From NCBI RefSeq assembly GCF_029227915.1, contig NC_079877.1, forward strand, positions 13,019,351-13,083,350: DNA of 64,000 bases. The letters are read 5' to 3'. Made by a program: the position numbers and the translations under genes. This stretch comes from Hydractinia symbiolongicarpus. Its lineage: Eukaryota > Cnidaria > Hydrozoa > Anthoathecata > Hydractiniidae. Each line of letters starts with the position of its first letter. Position 1 is the stretch's first letter. This document shows positions 38,228-49,500 of the stretch, in pieces. Under the pieces are notes generated by a model. The model searched no databases. It was given only the letters and a program-made list of their open reading frames with translations, and was not told the origin of the DNA.

Positions 38228-38418
38228 AGTTTATAATACCAAAAAATCCAGGTAAACTTCTGCAAAGTACCTAGCATACAAAGCTTCCCGCCTGTTTTTG
38301 AATTTCTGGTCCCCCTAAAAGTAGACTGGGCACTAGAAAATTTCTGAACGCGAGTCAGATACCGGAGCGGAGCTCAATCACGGCGGTACCCAGACTATCT
38401 CTCTTTCTTATGACTATG

Positions 38419-39029
38419 TTTCATAGCAAAACACCTGGCAACTCCCTCCCCAAATCTACAACAAACTTTTCTATCCCTTTCAATTATAATGACCCATCTA
38501 AACTTCAATTTCGACTTGACTGTCTGCCCCTCGAACCTCAACCATTAGACCTCCTTTGGTGATACTTTAATAGCCTAAAATTTCGAGAACGTAAGATTCC
38601 CACATCAAGAAATCGCGAAAGTTTCTTTTTATAAAATTATAGAAAATCAATAATTCCCGTTATTGTGGTTGTTCCTGTTAAAAGATGACCCCTACCCTTA
38701 ATTGCAATTAACGTACAAAAAGGAAATAGCGGTAATTCACTTGTTCAATTGCATTTGGATCTTCTGTTTAAGGAGATCTCTGAATTTGAATTGTTTTTTT
38801 TCCTCATTTCCCTCGCCTGCTTTTTTATTAGGACGGCGAAAGATTAGGGAACGTGTTTGTCTTTTCCTACATTATTCTTTAATCGTAAAAGTTTTCTTCA
38901 CGCAGCAAAAATAAAAAAGGTTCGCTTGTGAAAGTTTTCCCCGTATAAAGTACCCTCCGAGGCTTTAGCTGACCGGGACAAATTTTATGTCATATCGTAC
39001 ACGTAAAAAAGGACGATATTACAACAAAA
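38419..39029. other. Intergenic, upstream of candidate MCCC1 exon 1
   Basis: No gene or repeat recognised. The last about 100 bp before 39,030 are less AT-rich and lead into a start codon in good context (AAAAATGGC), so a promoter and 5' UTR for MCCC1 may lie here. Confidence 0.35.
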
Positions 39030-39100
39030 ATGGCGACCCGGCTGCTACTACAGCGAAAAAGAATTGTCGGGGGAACAACAAAATATTTTGAACGAATAAG
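39030..39100 (+). CDS. MCCC1: Candidate first exon of MCCC1 (mitochondrial targeting leader)
   Basis: An ATG in good context opens MATRLLLQRKRIVGGTTKYF, an Arg/Leu-rich leader without acidic residues until position 21. It is followed by a consensus donor (AATAAG^GTTTGT). This is what a mitochondrial presequence exon should look like, and no better candidate lies before exon 2. However, it ends with two leftover bases while exon 2 at 43,571 needs one, so the direct join breaks the frame. Either a small exon between them was missed, or this leader belongs to something else. Confidence 0.45.
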
Positions 39101-39263
39101 GTTTGTTTATTTGCCTTTCCGTTATTAAAATATGATTCTGTTGCTTAACAAACATTTTGAGTAATATATTATTTATTTTCTAGATTTAGAAATTGAAAAA
39201 ATGTCATTTTTTGACAAAAATAATAAAAACAGAATTTTCTTTGTTTTGGAGCAGATTTTAGCT

Positions 39264-39449
39264 AGATAGATAGATAGATGTGCATATTTTACATGGCTGG
39301 TCTCACTAATATCGAGGGATATACACTGTCTATTATTTCCATGGCTTAGATGGAGGGTCCTAGAGTATATAATGCTCATTTTGAGCTACGCAGATCCAAT
39401 TAGGGCCCGCGCTCTACTAGACAACTCCCAGCAACATCCAACGTCCCAC
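39264..39449 (-). mobile_element. 5'-truncated copy of the (TCTA)n-tailed SINE
   Basis: It matches the body of the SINE at 17,917-18,263 (shared blocks GATGTGCATATTTTACATGG, CTAGAGTAT.TAATGCTCAT and AGGGCCCGCGCTCTACTAGA) and has the same (TAGA)n tract at its left edge. Similarity ends at CCCACACA (about 39,449), so the tRNA-like head with its pol III boxes is absent: a typical 5'-truncated SINE insertion on the minus strand. Confidence 0.8.
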
Positions 39450-39499
39450 ACATGGAGCATTTAAAGATACAAACCAAGAAGGAAAGCAGTCTTGTTTTT

Positions 39500-40430
39500 G
39501 ATACAACCCCTCTTGCAAATATATTTCATTTTTGTCTTTTCTCCATCATGGTCTTAATAAAAGTCGGTCAGTTGGTTGGCCTAACATAAGATGTCAAAGC
39601 TATAAGAGGGTAATTTGATGCTACCATTTTTATTCCACCTTAAAAAAGGCTGTGGTATATCTCCATCATCAAAACACTTTTTTCAAAAAATATTGAAAGG
39701 TTTGATAAGACAGGTCTTGTATCTCTTTAGTAGAAATTCTAGGAATCCGTCTGGACCAGCTGCTGAGGTTAATGAAATTTCATTAATTGCAACTGCTATA
39801 TTCTCTTCATTGAAATTTATGTTGCTTACTGTTGATTGCTCATTTGTGGTGGTGAATGGATAAGAACTTTTTCTATGGTGTAGAAAAACAAAAGAAGAAT
39901 GATCAAATAATTATTTTGCTATTTGGATTTGGATTTTTTCGTTAAAAAATTTCTTAGAATGTGTGGGGGATGTCACATGTAGTTAATATTTCATCTTCTC
40001 CAACATAACGTAGAACCGTACCTTTTGGAAATGATTTCTTATATCTGTTGGTAACTTTAAAAGGCACATTTCTTTATGAATGTTCCAATGTACAGTGAGT
40101 GAGAGAAACAGTGTGAGATATTTATGCTCTGATTGAGTATGCTGTGGTATTGTTTTGTATGTTGTTAAAAGTTGAAAGTTAACAAATGGCGAGTGATGCG
40201 TTAGAGAGTGTTTATACAATTAAAATTAAATAAAAACAATGGGTTGTTAGTAAAAACAAGATCTATAATATTTTCATTTTCGTGCATGGGCTTATTTAAA
40301 ATTAAAATTCTTTTTCTCTCAGACAAACATTGGTAGACTTCTCTGATGGCCATGTAGTGTGGAGAAGATTAAAGTCTCTTCCAATTATAATATTCTAACA
40401 GAATAGACTTTAATTTTGATATCGCTTTTG
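39500..40430 (-). pseudogene. Decayed LINE, endonuclease end and RT start
   Basis: On the minus strand, the DFN active-site block of an APE-type endonuclease is readable near 40,360-40,390 (IGRDFNLLHTTWPSEKS). About 600 bp later comes the start of an RT (NEISLTSAAGPDGF, then LLKRYKTCL, DDGDIPQPF and a broken NYRP-like block, about 39,540-39,800). Stops and frame breaks separate the blocks. It lacks the RT core and 3' end. The order on one strand supports a single inactivated LINE. Confidence 0.6.
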
Positions 40431-40739
40431 ATATCACAATTAACAAAAGTGACATTGTGACAGCCCTCGTACTTCAGTTTTTTAAGCGTCTGGTAATAAT
40501 TGCTGCTCAGTTTCAATAATAACACTGTGCCAATAAAAAACACAATTTAAGCTGTGTCAAATGTAAGGCTGTACTGTAGATTATCTCTGAGTATCTTTCA
40601 AACATTCTGCAAAGAACTTAACTGACAAAGGACTAACTTTTGATAAATTGTTTAAATTTTGTGCAAATGTGTCATTAAATTCCCTGTTTTTAATCGCATT
40701 TATTATCCCTTCATAATTAGATATTCGTAAGTATAAAAT

Positions 40740-42572
40740 TGAATCCTAAGATTACCCACTTCTCTTATAGAAATCACCTACTTGACAATTATACACCATT
40801 ATGTGGATGCATTCATATATATTATGCAAGCACACAGTCAAATTCACCAGGTATAACATTTTCTCATACTTGTTATTTGTATCTTGTTTTAAAATGTTCT
40901 TTAACTCTACTAGAAATGTGTCTGGTGGTTTCACCCACATAGCTAGCATTACAACTAGCACAAACAAATTTATACACAAGTCCAGCTTTAAAAGATTCAG
41001 GAACTCGGTCCTTGCAAGAAAAATAATCTTTAATTTTACACGACTTAAAAACGAGGCACACATTGATTTCTTTACACATCTTATTGACAAGTTGATTGAC
41101 TTTTTCTTTGGCAGTATTAGAGTACTTGCCAATAAAAGGCAATTTAAAATACCTCTTTTCTAATACATTAGTTGTCTCTGTACTGACAGCTGTAGAAAAA
41201 TTCTTATCAAGGTAATTTGAAATATGGCGGTTTACTAGTTTTGTAGGAAAAAAGTTTTTTCTCAAAATTTCAGTCAGAGCCTTAATATTAATGCGGCCTT
41301 CCTAAAATGCATAAATCTTTTGAAAATTTACCTAAATTTAGGCCTATTATATCTTCTATAGGCACATGTAACTATCAACTTGCCAAGTTTTTAGGTGGTT
41401 TATTATCTGATGTATTTCCCAAGGATTACTGTACTGCAGATACTTTCACTTTCGTTGAGGAATTAAAAAAGGTGAGTAAATCCGACAAGTTTATGGTTTC
41501 TTTTGATGTTTGTAGTCTTTTCACGAACATACCATTGAATGAAACATTAGATCTTGCAGTTCAACTTGTAATTGCCGGAAATCGTAAACTCAAAATCACA
41601 AAATCTGAACTAAAACAATTATTCGTTTTTGCAACGTCATCCTCGAATTTTTTGTTCAATAATGAAATGTATGAACAGGTCGATGGTGTTGCCATGGGCT
41701 CGCCGCTGGCACCTATTTTAGCGAATCTTTTCATGGGCGTTAAAGAAAAGGAATGGATAAAAAATTACTGGGGTTGTGGCCCAACATACTACCGTAGATA
41801 TGTGGATGACATCTTTGCTTTATTTAACGATGAAAGTGAAGCGTTGGCCTTTTTTGAATACTTGAATCAGAGACACCCTAATATAAAATTTACCTTAGAA
41901 AAACAAGTTCATGGTAAACTTCCTTTTCTTGACATTTTAATTGAGAACACCAGTGACAAATTTTATACTTCCGTGTTCTATAAGTCAACCTATACTGGCC
42001 TTTTAACTAATTATTTTAGTTTCACTCCCAAAATCTATAAAATAGGTCTCATTAAAACACTAATTGACAGGACTTTCAAAATTAACAACAGTTGGAAACA
42101 CTTTGACATTAATATTAAGGCTCTGACTGAAATTTTGAGAAAAAACTTTTTTCCTACAAAACTAGTAAACCGCCATATTTCAAATTACCTTGATAAGAAT
42201 TTTTCTACAGCTGTCAGTACAGAGACAACTAATGTATTAGAAAAGAGGTATTTTAAATTGCCTTTTATTGGCAAGTACTCTAATACTGCCAAAGAAAAAG
42301 TCAATCAACTTGTCAATAAGATGTGTAAAGAAATCAATGTGTGCCTCGTTTTTAAGTCGTGTAAAATTAAAGATTATTTTTCTTGCAAGGACCGAGTTCC
42401 TGAATCTTTTAAAGCTGGACTTGTGTATAAATTTGTTTGTGCTAGTTGTAATGCTAGCTATGTGGGTGAAACCACCAGACACATTTCTAGTAGAGTTAAA
42501 GAACATTTGAAAACTGATAAAAACTCACAAATATCTTGTTTTACCAACAAAAAATACTTAGTATATGATTGA
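40740..42572. mobile_element. Penelope-like element with inverted duplicate of its 3' end
   Basis: The 402 bp at 42,107-42,508 (plus) reappear inverted at 40,892-41,293, nearly identical, and the spacer between the arms holds the RT core. The duplicated part encodes the linker and the GIY-YIG-type endonuclease start. Partial inverted or tandem neighbours are characteristic of Penelope-like elements. The left copy extends a further about 150 bp, to about 40,740, with residual similarity to a 3' end. Confidence 0.8.
41307..42572 (+). CDS. Penelope-like reverse transcriptase with truncated GIY-YIG endonuclease
   Basis: An open frame of 421 codons. RT motifs in order: RPIISSIGTCNYQLAKFL (about 12-30), SFDVCSLFTNIPLNETL (first catalytic Asp, about 70), GVAMGSPLAPILANLFM (about 127-143) and YRRYVDDIFALF (catalytic DD, about 163-173). 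A linker follows, then a GIY-YIG-like start with paired cysteines (YKFVCASCNASYVGETTR, about 385-402). The frame stops soon after KEHLKT, so the endonuclease is incomplete, and the N-terminal part of the element's protein is missing. It is a mobile-element gene, not a host gene. The open RT implies recent activity of the family. Confidence 0.85.
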   Translation: MHKSFENLPKFRPIISSIGTCNYQLAKFLGGLLSDVFPKDYCTADTFTFVEELKKVSKSDKFMVSFDVCSLFTNIPLNETLDLAVQLVIAGNRKLKITKSELKQLFVFATSSSNFLFNNEMYEQVDGVAMGSPLAPILANLFMGVKEKEWIKNYWGCGPTYYRRYVDDIFALFNDESEALAFFEYLNQRHPNIKFTLEKQVHGKLPFLDILIENTSDKFYTSVFYKSTYTGLLTNYFSFTPKIYKIGLIKTLIDRTFKINNSWKHFDINIKALTEILRKNFFPTKLVNRHISNYLDKNFSTAVSTETTNVLEKRYFKLPFIGKYSNTAKEKVNQLVNKMCKEINVCLVFKSCKIKDYFSCKDRVPESFKAGLVYKFVCASCNASYVGETTRHISSRVKEHLKTDKNSQISCFTNKKYLVYD

Positions 42573-43570
42573 AATAATTGTTAGCAATGCTCTTATTGTG
42601 GTGTTTGTGAAAATCAATCAATTGAAAACATTTAGCACAACGGCAGTTTTTTTTCAATTTTTAAAAGTTTGAAAAGAGCATCAACTTGCTAATACTCTGC
42701 ACCAGGGATGCTGCAAAAATGATATTTCTATATATATATATACGTAAGTTATGCTAAACCACATTTAGAATGCACTAGTTGCACTTTATGAAATGCCAAA
42801 ATATGGGAAAAAGAAATCATGCTGACATCAGCAATAATTAGCACAGCTTAAGTGTCTGGATTTAAACAAAATAACCTGAACCCTAAGTCCTAAGTCTGTC
42901 GTAAACTCAGACAAGTGAAGTTTGACACGTTCAAATTGTGTGAATTTAATAATAGAAACAGCCAGGATTACGACTTGTGACAAAGAAATTCAAAATTTTT
43001 AGTCATGTACCGACATTTTATTCTCACTAATTTTAAATTGTTTTGTTTTTACACATGCAAATTTTTAAAAACCAAACTCATTTTATACCTACATATTTTA
43101 TATTTACAAAAGAATATTCAACAATATACTGATTCAGCTACTTTATTGGAATTGAAATTTTAACTTAAATATTACAATTTTTGTTGATTTTGGACGAATT
43201 TGCAAAATCATTGTAAAAATTCTACATTATTGTCGTCTGGAAAATTAAATCCCAGAAAAAGTTTTGAAAATACTTCTTTTTAAAATGTTTAAACAAAATA
43301 AATGTTTGCTTTTTAAGACTGTATTCAGGCAAAACATTTTCGTTCTCTCCTCTTTTGTAAGCACCCCTCAAAAATTAAATGTGGGCTTGTTCCAGATTCT
43401 GCAAAATAATAGAAAGTTAAGTAGAATCTTGTAAAATACTTTGCGAATAAAGCTATCTGCCAAATTTCATAACAATAAAAAGTAGTGCATACAGCATAAT
43501 AAATCGGATGTGTGTTGTTAAATGCTATTTCAAAGTCGCTTTAAATTTTTTGTTTAACTTATAATTTCAG
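42573..43570. other. Presumed MCCC1 intron, nothing recognised
   Basis: AT-rich DNA between the Penelope-like element and MCCC1 exon 2. The acceptor TAATTTCAG ends at 43,570. No other feature could be supported. Confidence 0.4.
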
Positions 43571-46500
43571 AGATTGTTGTACCAATTAGTAAAGTTTTAA
43601 TTGCTAACAGAGGTGAAATAGCATGTCGTGTAATGCAGACTGCTCGTAAAATGGGAATACAGAGTGTCGCATGTTACAGTGACGCTGACAGAAATGCAAT
43701 GCATGTATCCATGGTAATTGCAGTACATTTTAATTTTTAAATTTATTATCTATTGTTTTAAGGATTCGTGTTTACCTGTATTAGTAATATTTAACACAAC
43801 AGCACTGGCAAAATAAAATCTTAGAATTTTCTCTGAAAGTTATTGACAATCGTAAATTAGAAAACACAATGTTAAATCAATATTGCACAGAGATATTGTA
43901 ATCTAAAAATTTATAACAAATAATTTTTACAAAATAATTTTTACAATGGCAAAAAATAAATGCTGTTACAAAAAAATAGTTTTTCAAAATTTCTTCACAT
44001 CTGTTTACATGTACATGGATTGCAAAATAGACAAGTGTAAAAATGTATTTAGGCTGATGAAGCTCACTATATTGGGCCATCCCCTGCAACAGAGAGTTAC
44101 CTACGCATGGATAAAATAATAGCTGCAGCCAAACGGAGTGGAGCACAGGTAAATGTTTAAGAAAATTTCCGTGTTGAGATTTAGTGTTGCGATATCTAGT
44201 TCGAAGTTACATATTCAGTTGCTGTTTTTGTTATATACTAAATTTCTTTGTCTCATCAGGCTATTCATCCCGGTTATGGATTTCTATCCGAAAAGCCTGA
44301 ATTTGCAAATTTATGTGAGGAAGAGGGTATTATATTCATTGGACCTCCATCAAGTGCAATAAAAGACATGGGAATTAAAAGGTCACTTTTTTTCGTGTTT
44401 TTACTAACGTAAAAGTAATTTTTTGACCCAACTGTGGATCCGTCTTTAGACAGGGTGGCACATCAAAAGACGGACAGGGCCAGTGCCTTCGCAGTTGGGA
44501 AGGCCTATTGACGGTTTTGGTCCAGCCTTGGACAAATGTACATAATTGTCTCAAGTTGGCACAGGCCAAACTATTGACCACTAACAATTATTTTTACCAT
44601 TTTAGTACTTCAAAACATATCATGTCATCTGCTGGTGTACCTATTATAGAGGGTTACCATGGAGATGACCAAAGTGATCAAAAATTGTTTGCTGAAGCAG
44701 AAAGAATAGGGTACATCAGTTTGTTTTATCTTTTTTGTTGATATAATATGTTCTGACTCCTGAAAGTTGTAACCTATATTGTCATAAGCAACTTGCTATT
44801 CGTGCTGTAAATGAAAGTTACAGACAAAAAAAGGTTTTGTACACAAGTAAGTCATGATAAATAAAATGAGATAAACTAGTTAAATAGGATATCTTAAGGA
44901 AACTTACACAGATGTTGAATATTATTAGAATATTATCCTCTTTAATCTTCATCGATTACACTTGCACTTTTGATTTTGTTAGTCGTATTGGTGTTTTCTT
45001 TTTTCTTATTCAAGAAATTATTTCCTGTGAAAAATTTAAAAACCCTGTAACGCGAAAATTTTATCTTGCGAAAGTAAAACTAAGAAAAAAAACTTAAAAA
45101 GATTTATTCCAAAATTACTTCTGTTAATATTACTTCCCTGTGACAACAGTTTCAAACCAAAAGTGACAAAACTATTATTTGTTAGTTTTCATGTCTACAT
45201 TAAATTTAGCATTTTTTAATGTTTATATGCTTCCCTATGTTTTTTGAACATGTCTAGATTTGTGATTGTTTTGGATTTTATCCCCTTGTTGTATACTTTT
45301 GAGCATCCTATTTGTGAATATACGTAGCTTGGCATGTGTTGTCATTGTGGAATATTATCAGTTTATCACTTATTTTGCTGGCAAAAAAAATTATACATTT
45401 AACAGGCGTTAATTTTTGCAGACAATCGTTTGCTGAAAATTTGCGGGTATAAATTTTCAAGGTAAAATGTTATCAAATTTTTTGCAAAAAACTCTCTTTG
45501 AAATGAAACATTCACAGAAGCTTCAGTGTACTTGCACACTTTTGTTTTAATTTTCTTGCAAGTTACATTAAAAAATATTGTGCACATTTTCTTGAATTTA
45601 ACCAAAATCCTTAAGAGGCTTAAAAATTTCTACATGCAAAAAATAGTAGCACTATGGTATATTCCCCATGATTATATATCGTGATATTTATTTAGAAAAT
45701 TTGGAAAACAGTAAATATGTTTTTGATTTGTTCTAGTTTTCCAGTGATGTTAAAAGCTGTGAGAGGTGGTGGTGGAAAGGTAAAAAATAATTTTTGTGAT
45801 AAGTTGATAAAAAAATGTTTGTTGATGTCATGGCATGTCTGGCATAAGTCCAACTAGCAATTTTGTTGTATGAGTGTTTATAATGTGCCACTGCCCTTCC
45901 TAATAAACTGACAAATCTGCAAACATAGATAACGAAGCATTTTTTTGACACACTCAGCCTGAAAATAAAGTTTTGTACAAAGAAAATATTTTAAGGACAC
46001 TCCTAAAAATTCTTTGTGTGCAAGTCATTACTTACGTAGACAGTTTGATGGTGGTTGAAATTTAATGAATTATTACACCAAAACTGTGATATGCAAAGCT
46101 TAACTGTTCAATGAATATCGAAACTACTGGGTAAATTTTATGTAGAAAACATTTGATATTAAAAGGCTCAGATTCCATTTCTAGTTTTTATGATGTTTTT
46201 TTTCCTTCCAATTTAACACACATATTACCAGCTACTAGACTAAATGAGTTGAATTTTGTTTTAAGACATTGCTATGTAAATATGAAATTGCACAATAGAA
46301 AATTTTAATACTTAGCTTAAAATTAAAAAAATACAACATAATGGAGAACGATTGCAACCTAATCAGAAAAATCGGGAATTTTGAATTGTGCAGAAATTAT
46401 TTATTCACGGTTTACAAGCATTTATGAATTGAAAATTAGATTTTTTACGTGGTGCTAATCAAATGATCCAATTGGGTTCAAATTTAGCTTCTTTTTTGGG

Positions 46501-49500
46501 AAATCTTGTTAAACAAGAAAATTATATTTTTTTGAATTTTGTTTTATTTTTGAAAGTCACATGACCAAAAATGGGATCCAGAGAAACAATTAAAAAGTAA
46601 AAAGATGAAATTTAAACTCTAAAAAATTTTTGTCAAAACATTTCCCTGAGAGTTATATATTTCAAATCTACATTCTAATGTGAAACGTTTGTAACAATTT
46701 CATAAAAAAAAACCCGAAACAAAGCGAAGTCAAAATAGTAGAAATAAACGGTTGTTTACAAGTCAAAAGTGGTGGTCGTTGGTTATTACGGTTACCATTT
46801 CATGCCCCTCTTCCTTCCTCTACTTTCACTAAGAAATATTATATCTATATCATTTCCTGCCCCACTTCCTCGCTGTATACCCCAAACTATTCCACATCCA
46901 CGTCCATAAATGTTACGGGTGACTGCCCTACCAGCACCACCACCTCTACACCTCAAGCTTCGACCAGGTCTACTCCCTTGTCCTCTTGTTCGTGCAAATT
47001 TTCCCAACAGCTAATCGTCAGCAGGATTACTATCACTAAAAAATGGTGTTTCCATGTCAACCATGTCATCGCCAACAGTCATGTTTTTTTATATTGACGT
47101 GTAAGATGTAGATGGTGGTTGATTAGTGGGGGGTCATTATCTAGTGCTTGTTCTATATCTGGTAAAGGTTTTTGTGATTGTTCTAAAGGAGAATCATCTG
47201 CTTGTGACAGCGACAAAGTTAAAAGATCTTGTTGAGGAGAAGTAGCCGCCGACGACAACTGCAGCTGTTGTGATAAATTTTCATTACTATTGTTTGTATT
47301 TTCATCATTGTCATATTCTCAATCACTATCAATATTCTCTAATTCATCTTCAGTATCATATTTCCATACTAAAATCACTATCACCATCTTCTAACACAAA
47401 TTCTCACATTTCATCAATATTTGAAGTCGTTTTTGGAGGTTGTGCAGTTGCCATTTTGAGATGGTGATGACTTATAAACCCGATATCTAATTTCGTTTTG
47501 GTTTTTTTCGATAACAGCAAATAATAGCTAAGCAGAAATTGTTTATAACTGTCCTGCGTACGATATAGCATGTATTGTAAGGGTAACTGCGGTGGCTCAG
47601 AAAATAAGTGCAAATTCCCATAACCGGTGTACGGTTACGCCGTAATGAAATGGTATATAAGAGTTTTATTTTTGTGGAGGCATGAAAAGCTTAGTGATTT
47701 TGTCGATACTCTTCATTGACTTTAAAACTTAAAGATAGCATGGAAACCTAATCAGAATTCACACACACAGGGAGTACAATAAGTTAACCCAGAAAATACG
47801 AAACGAACAACACCCCTTAGCCACACCCATTGACCAAACCCATTGAATTCTATATGGATAGAAATACTATAACACAATTTTTTTGGGTAAATTTATCTTT
47901 TTTACTTGTTCTATTTAACATAGACCACATGTTTTTTTACATACACGAGCCATGTAATCTCTCCAAGCCGAGCTGCTGCTTCTGCAGTATCCGATGTTTT
48001 TGCGGCAGTCACTAGCAGTGTTTTGATCCCTACAGTTGGTTCCTCCACCTAAAAAAAACGACATATGAACCAAGCACCTTATTTAAATCCTAAGAATGTC
48101 AAAATTATTCTATTGATAAAATGTCTTTCGGTGTTTCTCTCTCTCGCTATGAAAAGAATACTTTTTCTTGTACTTTGAATATTTGAGTAGAAGGTAAAAT
48201 GTTTGTTAGTTTAAACATTAAAAGTTTTAATGTAATATAATAAAACATAATTGTTTTTCTACCTGTTCCTGATGTTGGCTGTGGCCCTCCACCGCCATCA
48301 CCACAGAATCCACAAGTTCGCCTGCAAGACTTTCTCATGTAACTCTGCCATGCAGATAAAGTACAGCGCCCTTCAGCTCGACTGTCGGCGCAACCACCAC
48401 CCAAATCATAACACCCTAAAAGGACATTGGGTAAATTTTGTATCAAATATTTCATTTATGTTTTAGATATATTGTTTTGAAATGATTTACCTGGAGGTGG
48501 TCTTACATAAGGTGGTAAAGTTGGATAGTTGCCTTCTAGAAAAGAAAGTTTAGAAAATTGGGTTATGCATTGCGGATTGTGCACCAATATCAAAGTTTGT
48601 GCACCAACATGGAGGTTAATATAACACAAACTTACTGCATCCGTACACTTTGTTAATTTGTGCAATATCACCATGTGAAAAGCCTTCACGATTTCCAATT
48701 TCATATTGATCGCGGCTGTTCAAAACTCTGATAGTCATTTTACCATCTTTTCCAAATGCATTCCAGCTGTAGTGCATCATTGATCGAACATCGTATGGTG
48801 AACCTCTTGAATCAACATTAGAATAAGGCTGCTTCTTGAAATTTCCCTCAGCACCTAAATGGTTTATCTTTTATTGTTGTTTATCTCTTTCACAAGAAGA
48901 TGAAGTGTAATAAGTTATATTTACCGTTAAGAATGTTGTGTGTCAAGATCTCCACATAGGTGTCGCGATCGGGTCGACTCTGTTCGTGATAAAAACCTAA
49001 CAAAGAAAAGTAAAATAGAGCAATGTGAATTTGGTCGTTACAAAATTTCACGATTTTTAAAAAAAATTTCAATTTGGGTAGCAGTCAGTTTATATGTCAA
49101 TTGCTTTAAGTCTGGGGTCCCAAAATGAAATACCCACAATCAAATACGCTGGTATGGTTTTAAATTTCCACAAAATTTGTATCGCGCACTGGGCTGTGCA
49201 TATCACAAGTATTTATATGATCTCTACAATAACGTGTCCGCCAGCATTACCTAAACTATGTGCAATTTCATGCATGACAGTGGTTCTCCAGTAGCAGCCA
49301 TCATCCAATGAGATTGAGTTTCTTCCGCCACCATACCCGACTCCGGAAGAACAGCTGAAATGAAAAGTATTTTATTCTTGTCACTCGATCAGACCAGAAC
49401 TTTGCAGTGTTGTCTTGGTAAGTGTAAAGAGTGTCTTTGATGAATACAATTAAACACTTACCCGCCTCCTTTGAAGAAATGAATGTATGCTCTTTCGCCT

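Noticed and set aside
40801-41163. 120-codon plus-strand frame in the left Penelope arm, and its twin on the minus strand at 42,237-42,506
   Set aside because: Both are antisense readings of the duplicated Penelope endonuclease region.
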